Shown here one piece after another: positions 7,646 to 16,561 of a DNA stretch of 64,000 bases. The DNA comes from an uncultured Bacteroidales bacterium (GTDB lineage: Bacteria > Bacteroidota > Bacteroidia > Bacteroidales > FEN-979), in the NCBI GenBank assembly GCA_903877385.1, contig CAIRDP010000062.1, positions 1 to 64,000 on the forward strand, written 5' to 3'. The stretch's first letter is position 1. Each line of letters opens with the position of its first letter. The notes beneath the pieces are model-generated. The model worked only from the letters and a program-made list of their open reading frames with translations. It was not told where the DNA came from and ran no database searches. Made by a program: the position numbers and the translations under genes.

Positions 7646-9631
7646 ATGAACTTGAAATTTTCAGGATTACTGCTTTTTCTCGTATTGGTTTTTAATGCCA
7701 CTGCCCAGGTTGATAACAATACTAGCCTGATGACCATTGCCGGGAAACCGGTCACTGTTGGCGAATTCATGTCGATCTACCAGAAGAATAATGTCAAGGG
7801 CGAAGCTTTGGACAAAAAGTCAATGGATGATTACCTTGAACTTTTCATTAATTTCAAACTTAAGGTCCTGCAGGCCGAAGAACTCGGACTGGATACCGTT
7901 TCGTCTTTCGTTAAGGAACTCGACGGCTACCGCGAACAATTAGCCAAACCGTATTTTACCGATGAAGCTACACTCAACCGCCTCGTCCAGGAAGCTTACG
8001 ACCGTAAAAAAATCGATCTCAGGGCAAGCCATATCTATTTCAGGGTTAAGGCTGATGCCGGCCCCCAGGATACCCTTAACGCTTTCAAAAAAGCAAAGGA
8101 AGCCAGGGAAAGGATCGTCAAAGGTGAGACGTTTGAAAACATAGTCATGGAATATTCCGAAGACCCCTCGGCAAAAGACCGGGAAGCTACAGCCCAGCAT
8201 CCGTTTATGAAAGGGAACAGGGGAGACCTCGGCTATTTTACCGTTTTCGATATGGTTTATCCTTTCGAAACAGCGGCCTATACTACCGGCAACGGGCAGA
8301 TCTCACAGATCATCAGGACCGATTACGGGTATCATATCATCAAGGTAACCGACAGGATAACGGCCCTGGGTGAATTCACCGTAGCCCATCTCTTTCTTGG
8401 AATCCCCAAAGGCGCATCGGCTGCCGACTCGGCAAAGGTGAAAACAAAAATCGATTCCCTGTATGCCTTGCTCAAAGCCGGTGCAAAATTTGAAGATCTG
8501 GTAAAGACAAATTCCGAAGACAAAGGATCATCGGCTAAAGGCGGGGTGCTCCCTCGACGTGGCGTGAACCGCCTCATGCCCGAATTCATCGCGGCCATTT
8601 CGAAAATCCAGAACGTGGGCGCTTTTTCAGAACCTGTGCTTACCCCCGGCTATGGCTGGCATATCGTAAAACTTATCGAACGTAAACCCATAGGTACCTT
8701 CGATGAGGAAAAAGCCGAGCTGAAACAAAGGGTGCTTAAGGACAGCCGCGCACAGCAGGTGACCAGCGCAGTCATTGCCCGCATTAAAGCCGAATACGGC
8801 TTTACCGAGAACGCTAAAGCCATCGAAGCGTTCTATACCCTTGTAACCGACAGCATTTTCAACGGGAAATGGGATGCCACCCTGGCCTTCCAGAAATCCG
8901 ATATGATGTTCAAAATCGGGGCCACTACCTTCAGCCAGAAGGAGTTTGCCCAGTACCTTGACGTTAAACAGAAAAGAACCGATAAAAAGGATATCCGCAT
9001 TTACGTGAACAGCATGTATTCCGATTTTGTCGACGAAAGCCTGCTGAAATATGAAAACGGCTTCCTCGAACAGAAATATCCTGATTTCAAGGCCCTTATG
9101 AAGGAATACCGCGACGGGATCCTGCTGTTCGACCTTACCGACCAGAAAGTGTGGTCAAAAGCAGTGAAAGATACCGTGGGGCTCCAGGATTATTATCTCA
9201 AAAACAAGTTCAACTACATGTGGGGCCAGAGGGTCGACGCCAGCATTTTCACTCTTAAAAGTCCTTCCCTGGAACAAAAGGTGAAGAATTTCATCAAAAG
9301 CAACCTTAAGGAGGATGACATCCTGAAAGAAATAAATTCCGATACGCTGAAAGTACTTTCGGTGGAATCAGGGAAATTCTCAAAAAAGGATAATTCCTAT
9401 ATCGATACCGTTGCATGGGTGCCCGGCATTTCAAAGGATATCATGGTTAAGGACGGCATAGTGTTTGTAAATATCAAAAAGATCCTGAAATCGGAACCTA
9501 AAACCCTGAATGAAGCCAGGGGCCTTATCACCGCCGATTACCAGAATTACCTGGAAAAAGAATGGATTCGCAGCCTCAGGGCAAAATACCCTGTGGTAGT
9601 GAACCGCGACGTTCTTGCAAAAATCAAATAA
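7646..9631 (+). CDS. Periplasmic peptidyl-prolyl isomerase with two parvulin domains
   Basis: The 661-residue protein has a signal peptide (MNLKFSGLLLFLVLVFNATAQ) and should act in the periplasm on outer-membrane protein folding. An N-terminal chaperone-like segment (about 25-120, with VGEFMSIYQKNN) precedes two parvulin (PpiC) domains at about 120-235 and 240-350. Both carry the family's SED and GYHIIK/GWHIVK patterns. A long C-terminal part (about 380-661) has no recognised motif. It opens a tight run with two further folding factors and a MoxR ATPase (12-20 bp gaps, then an overlap), which suggests one transcript. Confidence 0.87.
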   Translation: MNLKFSGLLLFLVLVFNATAQVDNNTSLMTIAGKPVTVGEFMSIYQKNNVKGEALDKKSMDDYLELFINFKLKVLQAEELGLDTVSSFVKELDGYREQLAKPYFTDEATLNRLVQEAYDRKKIDLRASHIYFRVKADAGPQDTLNAFKKAKEARERIVKGETFENIVMEYSEDPSAKDREATAQHPFMKGNRGDLGYFTVFDMVYPFETAAYTTGNGQISQIIRTDYGYHIIKVTDRITALGEFTVAHLFLGIPKGASAADSAKVKTKIDSLYALLKAGAKFEDLVKTNSEDKGSSAKGGVLPRRGVNRLMPEFIAAISKIQNVGAFSEPVLTPGYGWHIVKLIERKPIGTFDEEKAELKQRVLKDSRAQQVTSAVIARIKAEYGFTENAKAIEAFYTLVTDSIFNGKWDATLAFQKSDMMFKIGATTFSQKEFAQYLDVKQKRTDKKDIRIYVNSMYSDFVDESLLKYENGFLEQKYPDFKALMKEYRDGILLFDLTDQKVWSKAVKDTVGLQDYYLKNKFNYMWGQRVDASIFTLKSPSLEQKVKNFIKSNLKEDDILKEINSDTLKVLSVESGKFSKKDNSYIDTVAWVPGISKDIMVKDGIVFVNIKKILKSEPKTLNEARGLITADYQNYLEKEWIRSLRAKYPVVVNRDVLAKIK

Positions 9632-9643
9632 GCGAATTTCATT

Positions 9644-10486
9644 ATGCATTGGCGCCCTCTTCTGTTTGCTCTTATCTTACTCACCTCCTGTTCGGGTTTC
9701 TTCAAAAAGAAAACCGAAAGGACGCTTGCAAGGGCTTATGGAGAGTACCTTTTCGAGTCGGACATGAAAGGTGTGGTGAGCCCGGGAACGCCTGCAAAGG
9801 ACAGCATCATGATGGTGAAATCGTATGTGGATAACTGGATCAGGCAGCGCCTGATACTTCACCAGGCGGGTAAAAACCTCCAGAGTTCACAGCTTGATTT
9901 TTCAAAACAGCTCGAAAATTACAAGAACTCACTCATCATCTTTGAATACGAAAACCAGCTGATCCACCAGAAACTCGATACGGTGGTCACCGACGATGAG
10001 ATCAGCAATTATTATAATACCAACCCGAACACATTCCTCGTAAGGGATATCATCGTAAGGGTGCAGTATGCCAAACTTCCCCTGAAATCAAAGTTCATTC
10101 CCCAGGCCCGTTTACTTCTGCTCTCCGATAAACCCGACGACAGGAACAAACTCGCCGACCTTTGTGAGCAGAAGTCTTTCGGGTATTTCATCGACGACCA
10201 GAAATGGATCTACCTCTCGGAACTGATGAACCAGATCCCTTTAAGGCCTCCCGACAGGGAAGACTTTTTGAAAAAGAACAGGCAGGTCGAAGTAAGCGAC
10301 CCCACTTTCACCTACCTTATCCGTTTCAACGATTACCGGCTGAAGGACAGCAATTCGCCTCTTGAACTGGAGAAACAGAAAATCCATGACATCATCCTGA
10401 ACAAGAGGAAAATGGAACTCCTTGGGAAGATGCATGAATATATCTATCAGGATGCCCTGAAAAAAAACGATTTTGAAGTATTTTAA
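9644..10486 (+). CDS. Lipoprotein related to SurA N-terminal region, no parvulin domain
   Basis: The 280-residue product starts with a lipoprotein signal (MHWRPLLFALILLTSC, cysteine 16). The body resembles the chaperone core of SurA/PpiD proteins: a helical segment with WIRQRLILHQAGKNL near residues 65-80, and DEISNYYNTNPNTF near 118-131. No rotamase domain is visible. It sits 12 bp after one parvulin gene and 20 bp before another. A chaperone role without isomerase activity is inferred from this context. Confidence 0.7.
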   Translation: MHWRPLLFALILLTSCSGFFKKKTERTLARAYGEYLFESDMKGVVSPGTPAKDSIMMVKSYVDNWIRQRLILHQAGKNLQSSQLDFSKQLENYKNSLIIFEYENQLIHQKLDTVVTDDEISNYYNTNPNTFLVRDIIVRVQYAKLPLKSKFIPQARLLLLSDKPDDRNKLADLCEQKSFGYFIDDQKWIYLSELMNQIPLRPPDREDFLKKNRQVEVSDPTFTYLIRFNDYRLKDSNSPLELEKQKIHDIILNKRKMELLGKMHEYIYQDALKKNDFEVF

Positions 10487-10506
10487 TTTCATTAAGGAAT
10501 TTTCCC

Positions 10507-11874
10507 ATGCAGCTAAAACACAGCCTTTTCCTCATAATACTGATGAGCCTTTCACCCTTGCTCAAGGGATACTCTCAGCAACCCGATACCACAGTCGACG
10601 GGGTTGTTGCGGTGGTTGGCGGAAATATGGTCCTTAAATCAGATATTGAAGGACAGTACCTGCAGCTTCGCGGGCAGGGGATCATCAAAGGCAGCCCTGC
10701 AAAAGTGAAATGCCAGATCCTAGATAAGCTCCTCTATTTGAAGCTCCTTTTGCACCAGGGACAGGTCGACAGCATCAAGGTGACCGATAACCAGGTGGAT
10801 ACCGAAATGGACAGGCGTATGAGGTACTTCATTTCCCAGGCCGGTTCACCCGAAAAACTCGAAGAATATTACGGTAAAACACTTCTTGAGATCAAGAACG
10901 AACTCAAGGAAATCATCCGCGAACAGATGCTTACCGAACAGGAAGAACAAAAGATCACCAAGGACCTCACAATAACGCCATCCGAAGTCAAAGCCTTCTT
11001 CAGGAAAATTGACAAGGACAGCATCCCCCTCATCAACGCCGAATTCGAAATCGGGGTCATCATCAAACAACCCGTGATGGGCCTTGAAGAAAAACAGGTC
11101 GTGATCAATAAGCTGAAGGGGTTCAAGGACAGGATTGCCAAAGGGGATGAGTTTGCAACTCTTGCCGTTCTGTATTCCGAAGACCCCGGAACTGCAAAGC
11201 AGGGAGGGGAACTCGGGATGTTCAAGAGGGGAGATATGCATGCCGAGTTTGAGGCTGCATCGTTCAAACTGAAAACCCCTGGCGAAGTTTCCGATATCGT
11301 TGAAACCGAGGACGGGTTCCATATTATCCAGCTCATCGAGCGAAGGGGCGATTATATCAATGTGAGGCATATCCTGCTGCAACCCCAGGTTTCAATGGCC
11401 AACCTGAACAGGGCCAAAGTCAACCTCGACAGTGTTTCCATGCTGGTTACCACAAAAAAAATGAAATTCGAGGACGCTGTCGTCAGGTATTCCGATGACC
11501 CTTCAAAAAATAACGGGGGATTGCTGGTCAATAATGCCAGCGGCAACACCCGCTTCGAAGCCAGCCAGCTTTCGCAGCTTGACCCCAAAGTGTTTTTCGT
11601 GGTCGATAAACTGAAAGTAGGCGATATCAGCGCCCCGGTGCTGATGAAAACCGAAAGGGGCAAGCAGGAATACAGGATTTATTACCTCAAGGACAGGACA
11701 AGCCCTCACCGTGCAAACCTTGAAAATGATTATGCCCGCATACAGGCCCTGGCCCTTGATAAGAAAAAGGACAAGGTAATTAACGACTGGGTGAGCCAGA
11801 AGATACCGGGCACCTACATCAGGATTGCCGAACAATACCAAAAATGTGAATTTACCAGAAAATGGATACATTAA
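10507..11874 (+). CDS. SurA-like periplasmic chaperone/peptidyl-prolyl isomerase
   Basis: The 455-residue protein has a signal peptide, then the SurA N-terminal pattern VVAVVGGNMVLKSDIE (about 35-50). A helical core and two parvulin domains follow, at about 175-280 (SEDPGTAKQGGELGMFKRGDM) and 285-395 (VRHILLQPQ, SDDPSKNNGG). It probably escorts outer-membrane proteins in the periplasm. Its last 13 nt overlap the start of the MoxR gene. The symbol surA is withheld because several paralogues occur side by side. Confidence 0.85.
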   Translation: MQLKHSLFLIILMSLSPLLKGYSQQPDTTVDGVVAVVGGNMVLKSDIEGQYLQLRGQGIIKGSPAKVKCQILDKLLYLKLLLHQGQVDSIKVTDNQVDTEMDRRMRYFISQAGSPEKLEEYYGKTLLEIKNELKEIIREQMLTEQEEQKITKDLTITPSEVKAFFRKIDKDSIPLINAEFEIGVIIKQPVMGLEEKQVVINKLKGFKDRIAKGDEFATLAVLYSEDPGTAKQGGELGMFKRGDMHAEFEAASFKLKTPGEVSDIVETEDGFHIIQLIERRGDYINVRHILLQPQVSMANLNRAKVNLDSVSMLVTTKKMKFEDAVVRYSDDPSKNNGGLLVNNASGNTRFEASQLSQLDPKVFFVVDKLKVGDISAPVLMKTERGKQEYRIYYLKDRTSPHRANLENDYARIQALALDKKKDKVINDWVSQKIPGTYIRIAEQYQKCEFTRKWIH

Positions 11875-12848
11875 AAAACAATATAATCGAATATAAATCT
11901 GACGTTGAGGCTGTTGATGCACTGGTCGAGAAATACGGCCGGCTTAAACATGAAATATCAAAAGTTATTGAAGGCCAGAAGGAGGTCATAGACGGGCTGC
12001 TGATCTCGGTTTTCAGCCGCGGACACTGCCTGCTTGTGGGCGTTCCCGGACTGGCAAAGACCCTGATGGTCCACACCATATCAAATGTGCTTGGCCTCAG
12101 CTTTAACCGTATCCAGTTCACTCCCGACCTCATGCCATCGGATATCATTGGCACCGAGATCCTTGATGAGTCAAGGCATTTTCGCTTTATCAAAGGGCCT
12201 GTTTTTGCAAATATTATCCTGGCGGATGAGATAAACCGTACCCCGCCCAAGACCCAGAGTGCGCTGCTCGAAGCCATGCAGGAGAAAGCCGTCACGGTAG
12301 CCGGGCAGACGTATCACCTGGAAGAACCTTTTTTTGTGCTTGCAACCCAGAACCCCATTGAACAGGAGGGAACCTATCCACTGCCCGAAGCCCAGCTCGA
12401 CAGGTTCATGTTCAATATATGGCTCGATTATCCTTCGCACGAAGAAGAGATCAGGATCATGAAGATGACTACCACCGATACATCCAGGAAACCCGAAATC
12501 GTGCTGAATGCCGCCGAGATCCTGTTCTTCCAAAACCTGGTCCGCAAGATACCGGTTCCCGAGAATGTGTATAATTATGCGGTGAACCTTGCCTCAAAGA
12601 CCAGGCCTGGGACCCCTGCGGCTCACGACTGGGCAAAGGAATACCTTACCTGGGGAGCCGGTCCAAGGGCCTCCCAGAACCTTATTATAGGGGCTAAATG
12701 CCATTCAGTGCTCAGGGGAAAATATTCCCCCGATATAGAAGATGTTAAAGCCGTTGCTGTTCCTGTGCTCAGGCACAGGATCGTAAGGAATTATAAGGCC
12801 GAAGCCGAAGGCATTCGCGAAGAAGCTATAATAATGCATCTTTTATAG
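11862..12848 (+). CDS. MoxR-family AAA+ ATPase
   Basis: The 328-residue cytosolic ATPase has Walker A GVPGLAKT near residues 60-67 and Walker B IILADEINR near 113-121. It also has a PPKTQSALLEAMQE segment, the sensor region LATQNPIEQEGTYPLPEAQLDRF and an arginine-rich lid. MoxR proteins act as chaperones for assembly of other complexes and usually sit beside DUF58/VWA genes, which are absent here. Translation starts inside the end of the SurA-like gene (13-nt overlap), so it is coupled to the folding-factor operon. Confidence 0.9.
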   Translation: MDTLKNNIIEYKSDVEAVDALVEKYGRLKHEISKVIEGQKEVIDGLLISVFSRGHCLLVGVPGLAKTLMVHTISNVLGLSFNRIQFTPDLMPSDIIGTEILDESRHFRFIKGPVFANIILADEINRTPPKTQSALLEAMQEKAVTVAGQTYHLEEPFFVLATQNPIEQEGTYPLPEAQLDRFMFNIWLDYPSHEEEIRIMKMTTTDTSRKPEIVLNAAEILFFQNLVRKIPVPENVYNYAVNLASKTRPGTPAAHDWAKEYLTWGAGPRASQNLIIGAKCHSVLRGKYSPDIEDVKAVAVPVLRHRIVRNYKAEAEGIREEAIIMHLL

Positions 12849-12926
12849 TGAAACTTTTCACCTTTTCATGATTACTTCAAGGGGTTACCTTCTTTTGAGA
12901 TAATTTCGCTGAAATTTCCACCAGGC

Positions 12927-13907
12927 ATGAACTTTAAGATATCGTCTCAACTACTTGTAATACTGATGCTTGCTTTCTTTTCAGGCATAATGGTTTCTTG
13001 CAGGCATAACGATAACTCAGCCACTTCAAAAGACAGCCTGAAAGGCAAGCTCACCATTTCGGGAGCATTTGCCCTTTATCCGCTCACCATCAGATGGTCG
13101 GAGGAATTCCGTAAGATCCATCCTGGCGTCACCATCAATATTTCTGCTGGCGGAGCAGGTAAAGGGATGGCCGATGCTTTGTCAAAAATGGCCGACCTGG
13201 GGATGTATTCCAAGGAAGTGAGCCCCGAGGAAAAGGCCAAAGGCGCCTGGACACTCGCCTGTGCCAAAGATGCGGTATTGCCCGTGATGAATGCATCCAA
13301 CCCCCTGGCGAAAACGATACAGGCTTCGGGTGTGACAAAGGATAAGTTCTACGGTATCTTTATTTCGGGTAAGGTCAGGACCTGGGGCGATCTCATCGGC
13401 ATGAAAGATGCAAATACCATGCAGGTGTTTACCCGCTCCGATGCCTGCGGGGCTGCCGATATGTGGGCGAAATTCATGATGAACAAGAAGCAGGAGGACT
13501 TGCAGGGTATTGGTGTGAACGGGGACCCGGGTGTTGCAGATGCTGTGCGCAAAACAATCTACGGAATAGGATATAACAACCTGAACTTTGTGTTCGATGT
13601 TCAGAGCCGCAAGCCCTACCAGGGGCTGGCTATTGTGCCCATCGACCTGAACGGCAACGGGAAGATCGACAAGGAGGAGGATTTTTACCATTCCATGGAT
13701 GAGGTGATGACCGCCATTAACGACGGGAAGTATCCCTCGCCTCCGGCCCGACAGCTTTATTTTGTATCGGCAGGCAAACCCGATAACAAACTTGTGCTGG
13801 CTTTTCTTACTTTTATACTCTCCGACGGGCAGAAGTTCGTTAACGAAGCAGGGTATGTTCGTTTGAAGGAGGATGTCATCCGCAGTCAGTTAAACAAATT
13901 GCAATGA
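12927..13907 (+). CDS. pstS: Phosphate ABC transporter substrate-binding lipoprotein PstS
   Basis: PstS captures phosphate and delivers it to the PstCA channel. The 326-residue precursor has a lipoprotein signal with lipobox GIMVSC (cysteine about 25). The binding-protein fold shows SGAFALYPLTIRWSEEF and the serine/glycine-rich INISAGGAGKGMADAL pocket. Residues 240-251 (DLNGNGKIDKEE) match the spacing of a calcium-binding EF-hand-like loop. The gene starts pstSCAB, with pstC beginning 1 bp after its stop. Confidence 0.9.
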   Translation: MNFKISSQLLVILMLAFFSGIMVSCRHNDNSATSKDSLKGKLTISGAFALYPLTIRWSEEFRKIHPGVTINISAGGAGKGMADALSKMADLGMYSKEVSPEEKAKGAWTLACAKDAVLPVMNASNPLAKTIQASGVTKDKFYGIFISGKVRTWGDLIGMKDANTMQVFTRSDACGAADMWAKFMMNKKQEDLQGIGVNGDPGVADAVRKTIYGIGYNNLNFVFDVQSRKPYQGLAIVPIDLNGNGKIDKEEDFYHSMDEVMTAINDGKYPSPPARQLYFVSAGKPDNKLVLAFLTFILSDGQKFVNEAGYVRLKEDVIRSQLNKLQ

Positions 13908-13908
13908 A

Positions 13909-14799
13909 ATGTACTTACTGAACAGGCAGCAAAGGCATGTGGTGAATTACAGCTGGATGCTTTTCAGCCTGCTCATCATTGCGTTCCTGCCTTTCATGCT
14001 GTTCGGGGGGCTTTATTTCAAATCATTTCTCCTTCTTAAGACGCATACGCTCAAGGACCTGATCTTTTTGCATTCCTGGCATCCTTCGAGGGGAGAGTTC
14101 GGGTTTTATCCTTTCATTGTAGGTTCCATCTGGGTCACCCTGCTTGCGATCCTCATCTCGACTCCCATCTGCCTGCTTACGGCCATAAACGTGACCCAGT
14201 ACGCTAAAAAACGCTTCCTGAGGATCATGCACCCGGTGATCGATATACTCGCCGGAATTCCCTCGGTGGTTTACGGTGTTTGGGGGATACTCGTCATCGT
14301 GCCTTTTATTTCGCGTTACCTGGGTCCCTGGTTCGGGGTACAGTCTATGGGGTACAGCATACTGGCGGGCGCATTTGTGCTGAGCGTCATGATTATCCCT
14401 TTCATCCTGAACATCATGATAGAGATCTTCAGGACCATACCTACTGAACTCAAGGAAGCAACGCTCTCGCTGGGTGCAACAAAATGGCAGATGGTCAAGC
14501 ATGTGCTTTTGCGCAAAGCCCTGCCGGGTATCATTGCATCAGTGGGTTTCGGGCTTGCCAGGGCTTTTGGCGAAACCATGGCCGTGCTCATGGTGGTTGG
14601 GAATGTGATCAAGGTTCCTCATTCGGTGTTTGACCCGGGCTATACCTTACCCGCTCTTATTGCCAATAATTACGGTGAGGTGCTCTCGATACCGCAGTAT
14701 GATTCGGCTTTGATGTTCGCAGCCCTTCTCCTGCTGGCGGTTTCGCTGTTCTTCAACCTGTTGATGCATTTCTTTATTGCCAGGTATAATAAGTACTGA
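13909..14799 (+). CDS. pstC: Phosphate ABC transporter permease PstC
   Basis: The 296-residue inner-membrane permease has about six hydrophobic segments. Its EAA loop is typical of PstC/PstA (ELKEATLSLGATKWQMVKHV, about residues 180-200), followed by GIIASVGFGLARAFGETMAV. With PstA it forms the phosphate channel powered by PstB. It lies 1 bp after pstS and 1 bp before pstA. Confidence 0.93.
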   Translation: MYLLNRQQRHVVNYSWMLFSLLIIAFLPFMLFGGLYFKSFLLLKTHTLKDLIFLHSWHPSRGEFGFYPFIVGSIWVTLLAILISTPICLLTAINVTQYAKKRFLRIMHPVIDILAGIPSVVYGVWGILVIVPFISRYLGPWFGVQSMGYSILAGAFVLSVMIIPFILNIMIEIFRTIPTELKEATLSLGATKWQMVKHVLLRKALPGIIASVGFGLARAFGETMAVLMVVGNVIKVPHSVFDPGYTLPALIANNYGEVLSIPQYDSALMFAALLLLAVSLFFNLLMHFFIARYNKY

Positions 14800-14800
14800 G

Positions 14801-15658
14801 ATGAAACGGACTCTGAAAGCTGAGGAAACATTTTTCAGGATTCTGATGAACCTGACCACGGGCTTCATCTTTATCATACTGGGAATAATCATCTACAGCG
14901 TGTTTGAAAAAGGGATGAAAGCCATGTCGTGGGAGATGCTGACTTCTGTTCCGAGCGGTGGCTATTATTACGGAAAGGGAGGGGGCATTCTCAATGCTAT
15001 CGTGGGTTCCCTGGTCCTGGCTTTTGGCGCTACCATACTTGCTTTTCTCATAGGGCTGCCTGTCGCTCTTTACATGAATGTTTTCCTGGTCCGCCGCAAA
15101 AAACTGGTCAACCTCATCCGTTTCATCCTCGACCTCATCTGGGGCGTGCCTTCTATAGTATACGGCGCTTTCGGCTTTACCCTGATGGTGTTTATAGGCT
15201 TGCAGACTTCCCTGCTCGCGGGTATCATCACCGTGACCCTGTTCATACTTCCTATTATGATAAGGTCTATGGATGAGATCCTCAGGACCGTACCCATGGG
15301 GCTCTCCGAAGCCACTTATTCGCTTGGGAGCAACAAATCGGAACTTGCCTTCAAGATTTTTACCAGGCAGTCGGTCTCGGGTATCATCACCGCTGTACTA
15401 TTGTCATTTGGGAGGGCAATCGGCGATGCCGCCTCGGTGCTGTTCACCGCCGGATATACCGACAACCTGCCCAACTCACTGATGGAGCCTGTGGCTACGC
15501 TTCCGCTTTCCATCTTTTTCCAGCTGGCTTCGCCTGTGCCTGAAGTCCAGGCCAGGGCTTATGCTTCGGCCCTTGTGCTTACCATTATCATTCTCATAGT
15601 CAGCCTGTTTTCACGCGGACTCGGGAAGCGTTATCATAAAACAAAAATAAATTTCTGA
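14801..15658 (+). CDS. pstA: Phosphate ABC transporter permease PstA
   Basis: The 285-residue permease begins at the ATG at 14801, 1 bp after the pstC stop. An upstream in-frame ATG at 14777 lies inside pstC and would add eight unlikely residues. It has about six membrane segments, the EAA loop GLSEATYSLGSNKSELAFKI and the GRAIGDAASVLFTAG signature. It partners with PstC and PstB in phosphate uptake. Confidence 0.93.
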   Translation: MKRTLKAEETFFRILMNLTTGFIFIILGIIIYSVFEKGMKAMSWEMLTSVPSGGYYYGKGGGILNAIVGSLVLAFGATILAFLIGLPVALYMNVFLVRRKKLVNLIRFILDLIWGVPSIVYGAFGFTLMVFIGLQTSLLAGIITVTLFILPIMIRSMDEILRTVPMGLSEATYSLGSNKSELAFKIFTRQSVSGIITAVLLSFGRAIGDAASVLFTAGYTDNLPNSLMEPVATLPLSIFFQLASPVPEVQARAYASALVLTIIILIVSLFSRGLGKRYHKTKINF

Positions 15659-15668
15659 CCTTCGCATT

Positions 15669-16424
15669 ATGGAGACTGCCATCAGGATAAAGGATTTGAA
15701 TGTTTTTGCCGGGAAAACGCAGATCCTTCATGATATCAATGTAGAGATCCCGAAAAACAAGATCACCGTGATCCTGGGCCCCTCCGGCTGCGGCAAGACC
15801 ACCCTCCTCAAATGTATGAATCGCCTCACCGACCTTTACCCCGAGCTTAAGGTGAGCGGTGAGATCCTGATCAACGACAAGAACATTTTCGATCCCGGCG
15901 CCGACATCAGCAAACTCAGGCAGAGCATGGGGCTTCTCTCGCAGAGGCCATACCCACTGCCCATGACTATTTACAATAATATCGCTTATGCCCTCAAGCT
16001 GAGAGGGGTTAGGGGCAGGCGCAAACAAAGCATCCTCGTCATGGATTACCTCAAGCAGGCGAACCTGTACGAAGAGGTCAGGAAACGACTTAGGGAACCC
16101 GCCTCGAGACTCTCGATAGGACAGCAGCAGAGGCTTTGCCTTGCCCGCGGACTGGCTGTGAACCCCGACATCATTCTTGCCGACGAACCAACCTCGGCCC
16201 TCGACCCCATCTCGAGCCGCTTCATAGATGAAAAATTCCAGGAAATCAAACCCCACTTCACCATAGTCGTTGTCACCCACGTTCTCCGCCAGGCCCGCCG
16301 CATAGCCGACAACGTCATCTTCATGTACATGGGCGAAGTGGTGGAACAGGGCTCCGCCTCGGAATTTTTCGAGAATCCGAAAGAAGAGAAGACGAAGTCG
16401 TATTTGGAGGGGATGTTTAATTGA
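15669..16424 (+). CDS. pstB: Phosphate ABC transporter ATPase PstB
   Basis: The 251-residue ATPase has Walker A GPSGCGKTT (about 38-46), a Q-loop near LLSQRPYPLP, the signature LSIGQQQRLCLARGL and Walker B DIILADEPTSALD. It energises phosphate uptake. It closes the operon. The phoU gene that often follows is missing, and a GTAC repeat array starts at the nucleotide after the TGA stop. Confidence 0.93.
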   Translation: METAIRIKDLNVFAGKTQILHDINVEIPKNKITVILGPSGCGKTTLLKCMNRLTDLYPELKVSGEILINDKNIFDPGADISKLRQSMGLLSQRPYPLPMTIYNNIAYALKLRGVRGRRKQSILVMDYLKQANLYEEVRKRLREPASRLSIGQQQRLCLARGLAVNPDIILADEPTSALDPISSRFIDEKFQEIKPHFTIVVVTHVLRQARRIADNVIFMYMGEVVEQGSASEFFENPKEEKTKSYLEGMFN

Positions 16425-16464
16425 TGTACCATGTACAAATCACGGGTCCCGGTTCTTGGTCAAC
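16425..16464. repeat. Heptamer array at pstB stop (GTACNNN then GGTTCNN)
   Basis: Directly after the pstB stop, 16425-16437 reads tgtaccatgtaca, two GTAC units 7 nt apart. At 16444-16464 three more heptamers follow (GGGTCCC, GGTTCTT, GGTCAAC). The same composite, GTAC heptamers followed by GGTTC heptamers, occurs at 20614-20654. Confidence 0.6.
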
Positions 16465-16520
16465 CAAAAACAGCGGAGGGTGCTCAGATGATACTTTTAT
16501 CCTGAGAATGACTATATTTG

Positions 16521-16561
16521 CATAATACTCCAAATTAGTTATACTAATTTGGAGTATTATG
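16521..16561. repeat. 18-bp perfect inverted repeat at the ATPase start
   Basis: Arms 16521-16538 and 16544-16561 are exact reverse complements around ttata, with one further T-A pair inside the loop. The right arm contains the TTG at 16549 used as possible start of the following ATPase, and an out-of-frame ATG at 16559. Such a long symmetric AT-rich site at a translation start could be an operator or an mRNA hairpin that hides the start. Confidence 0.7.
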
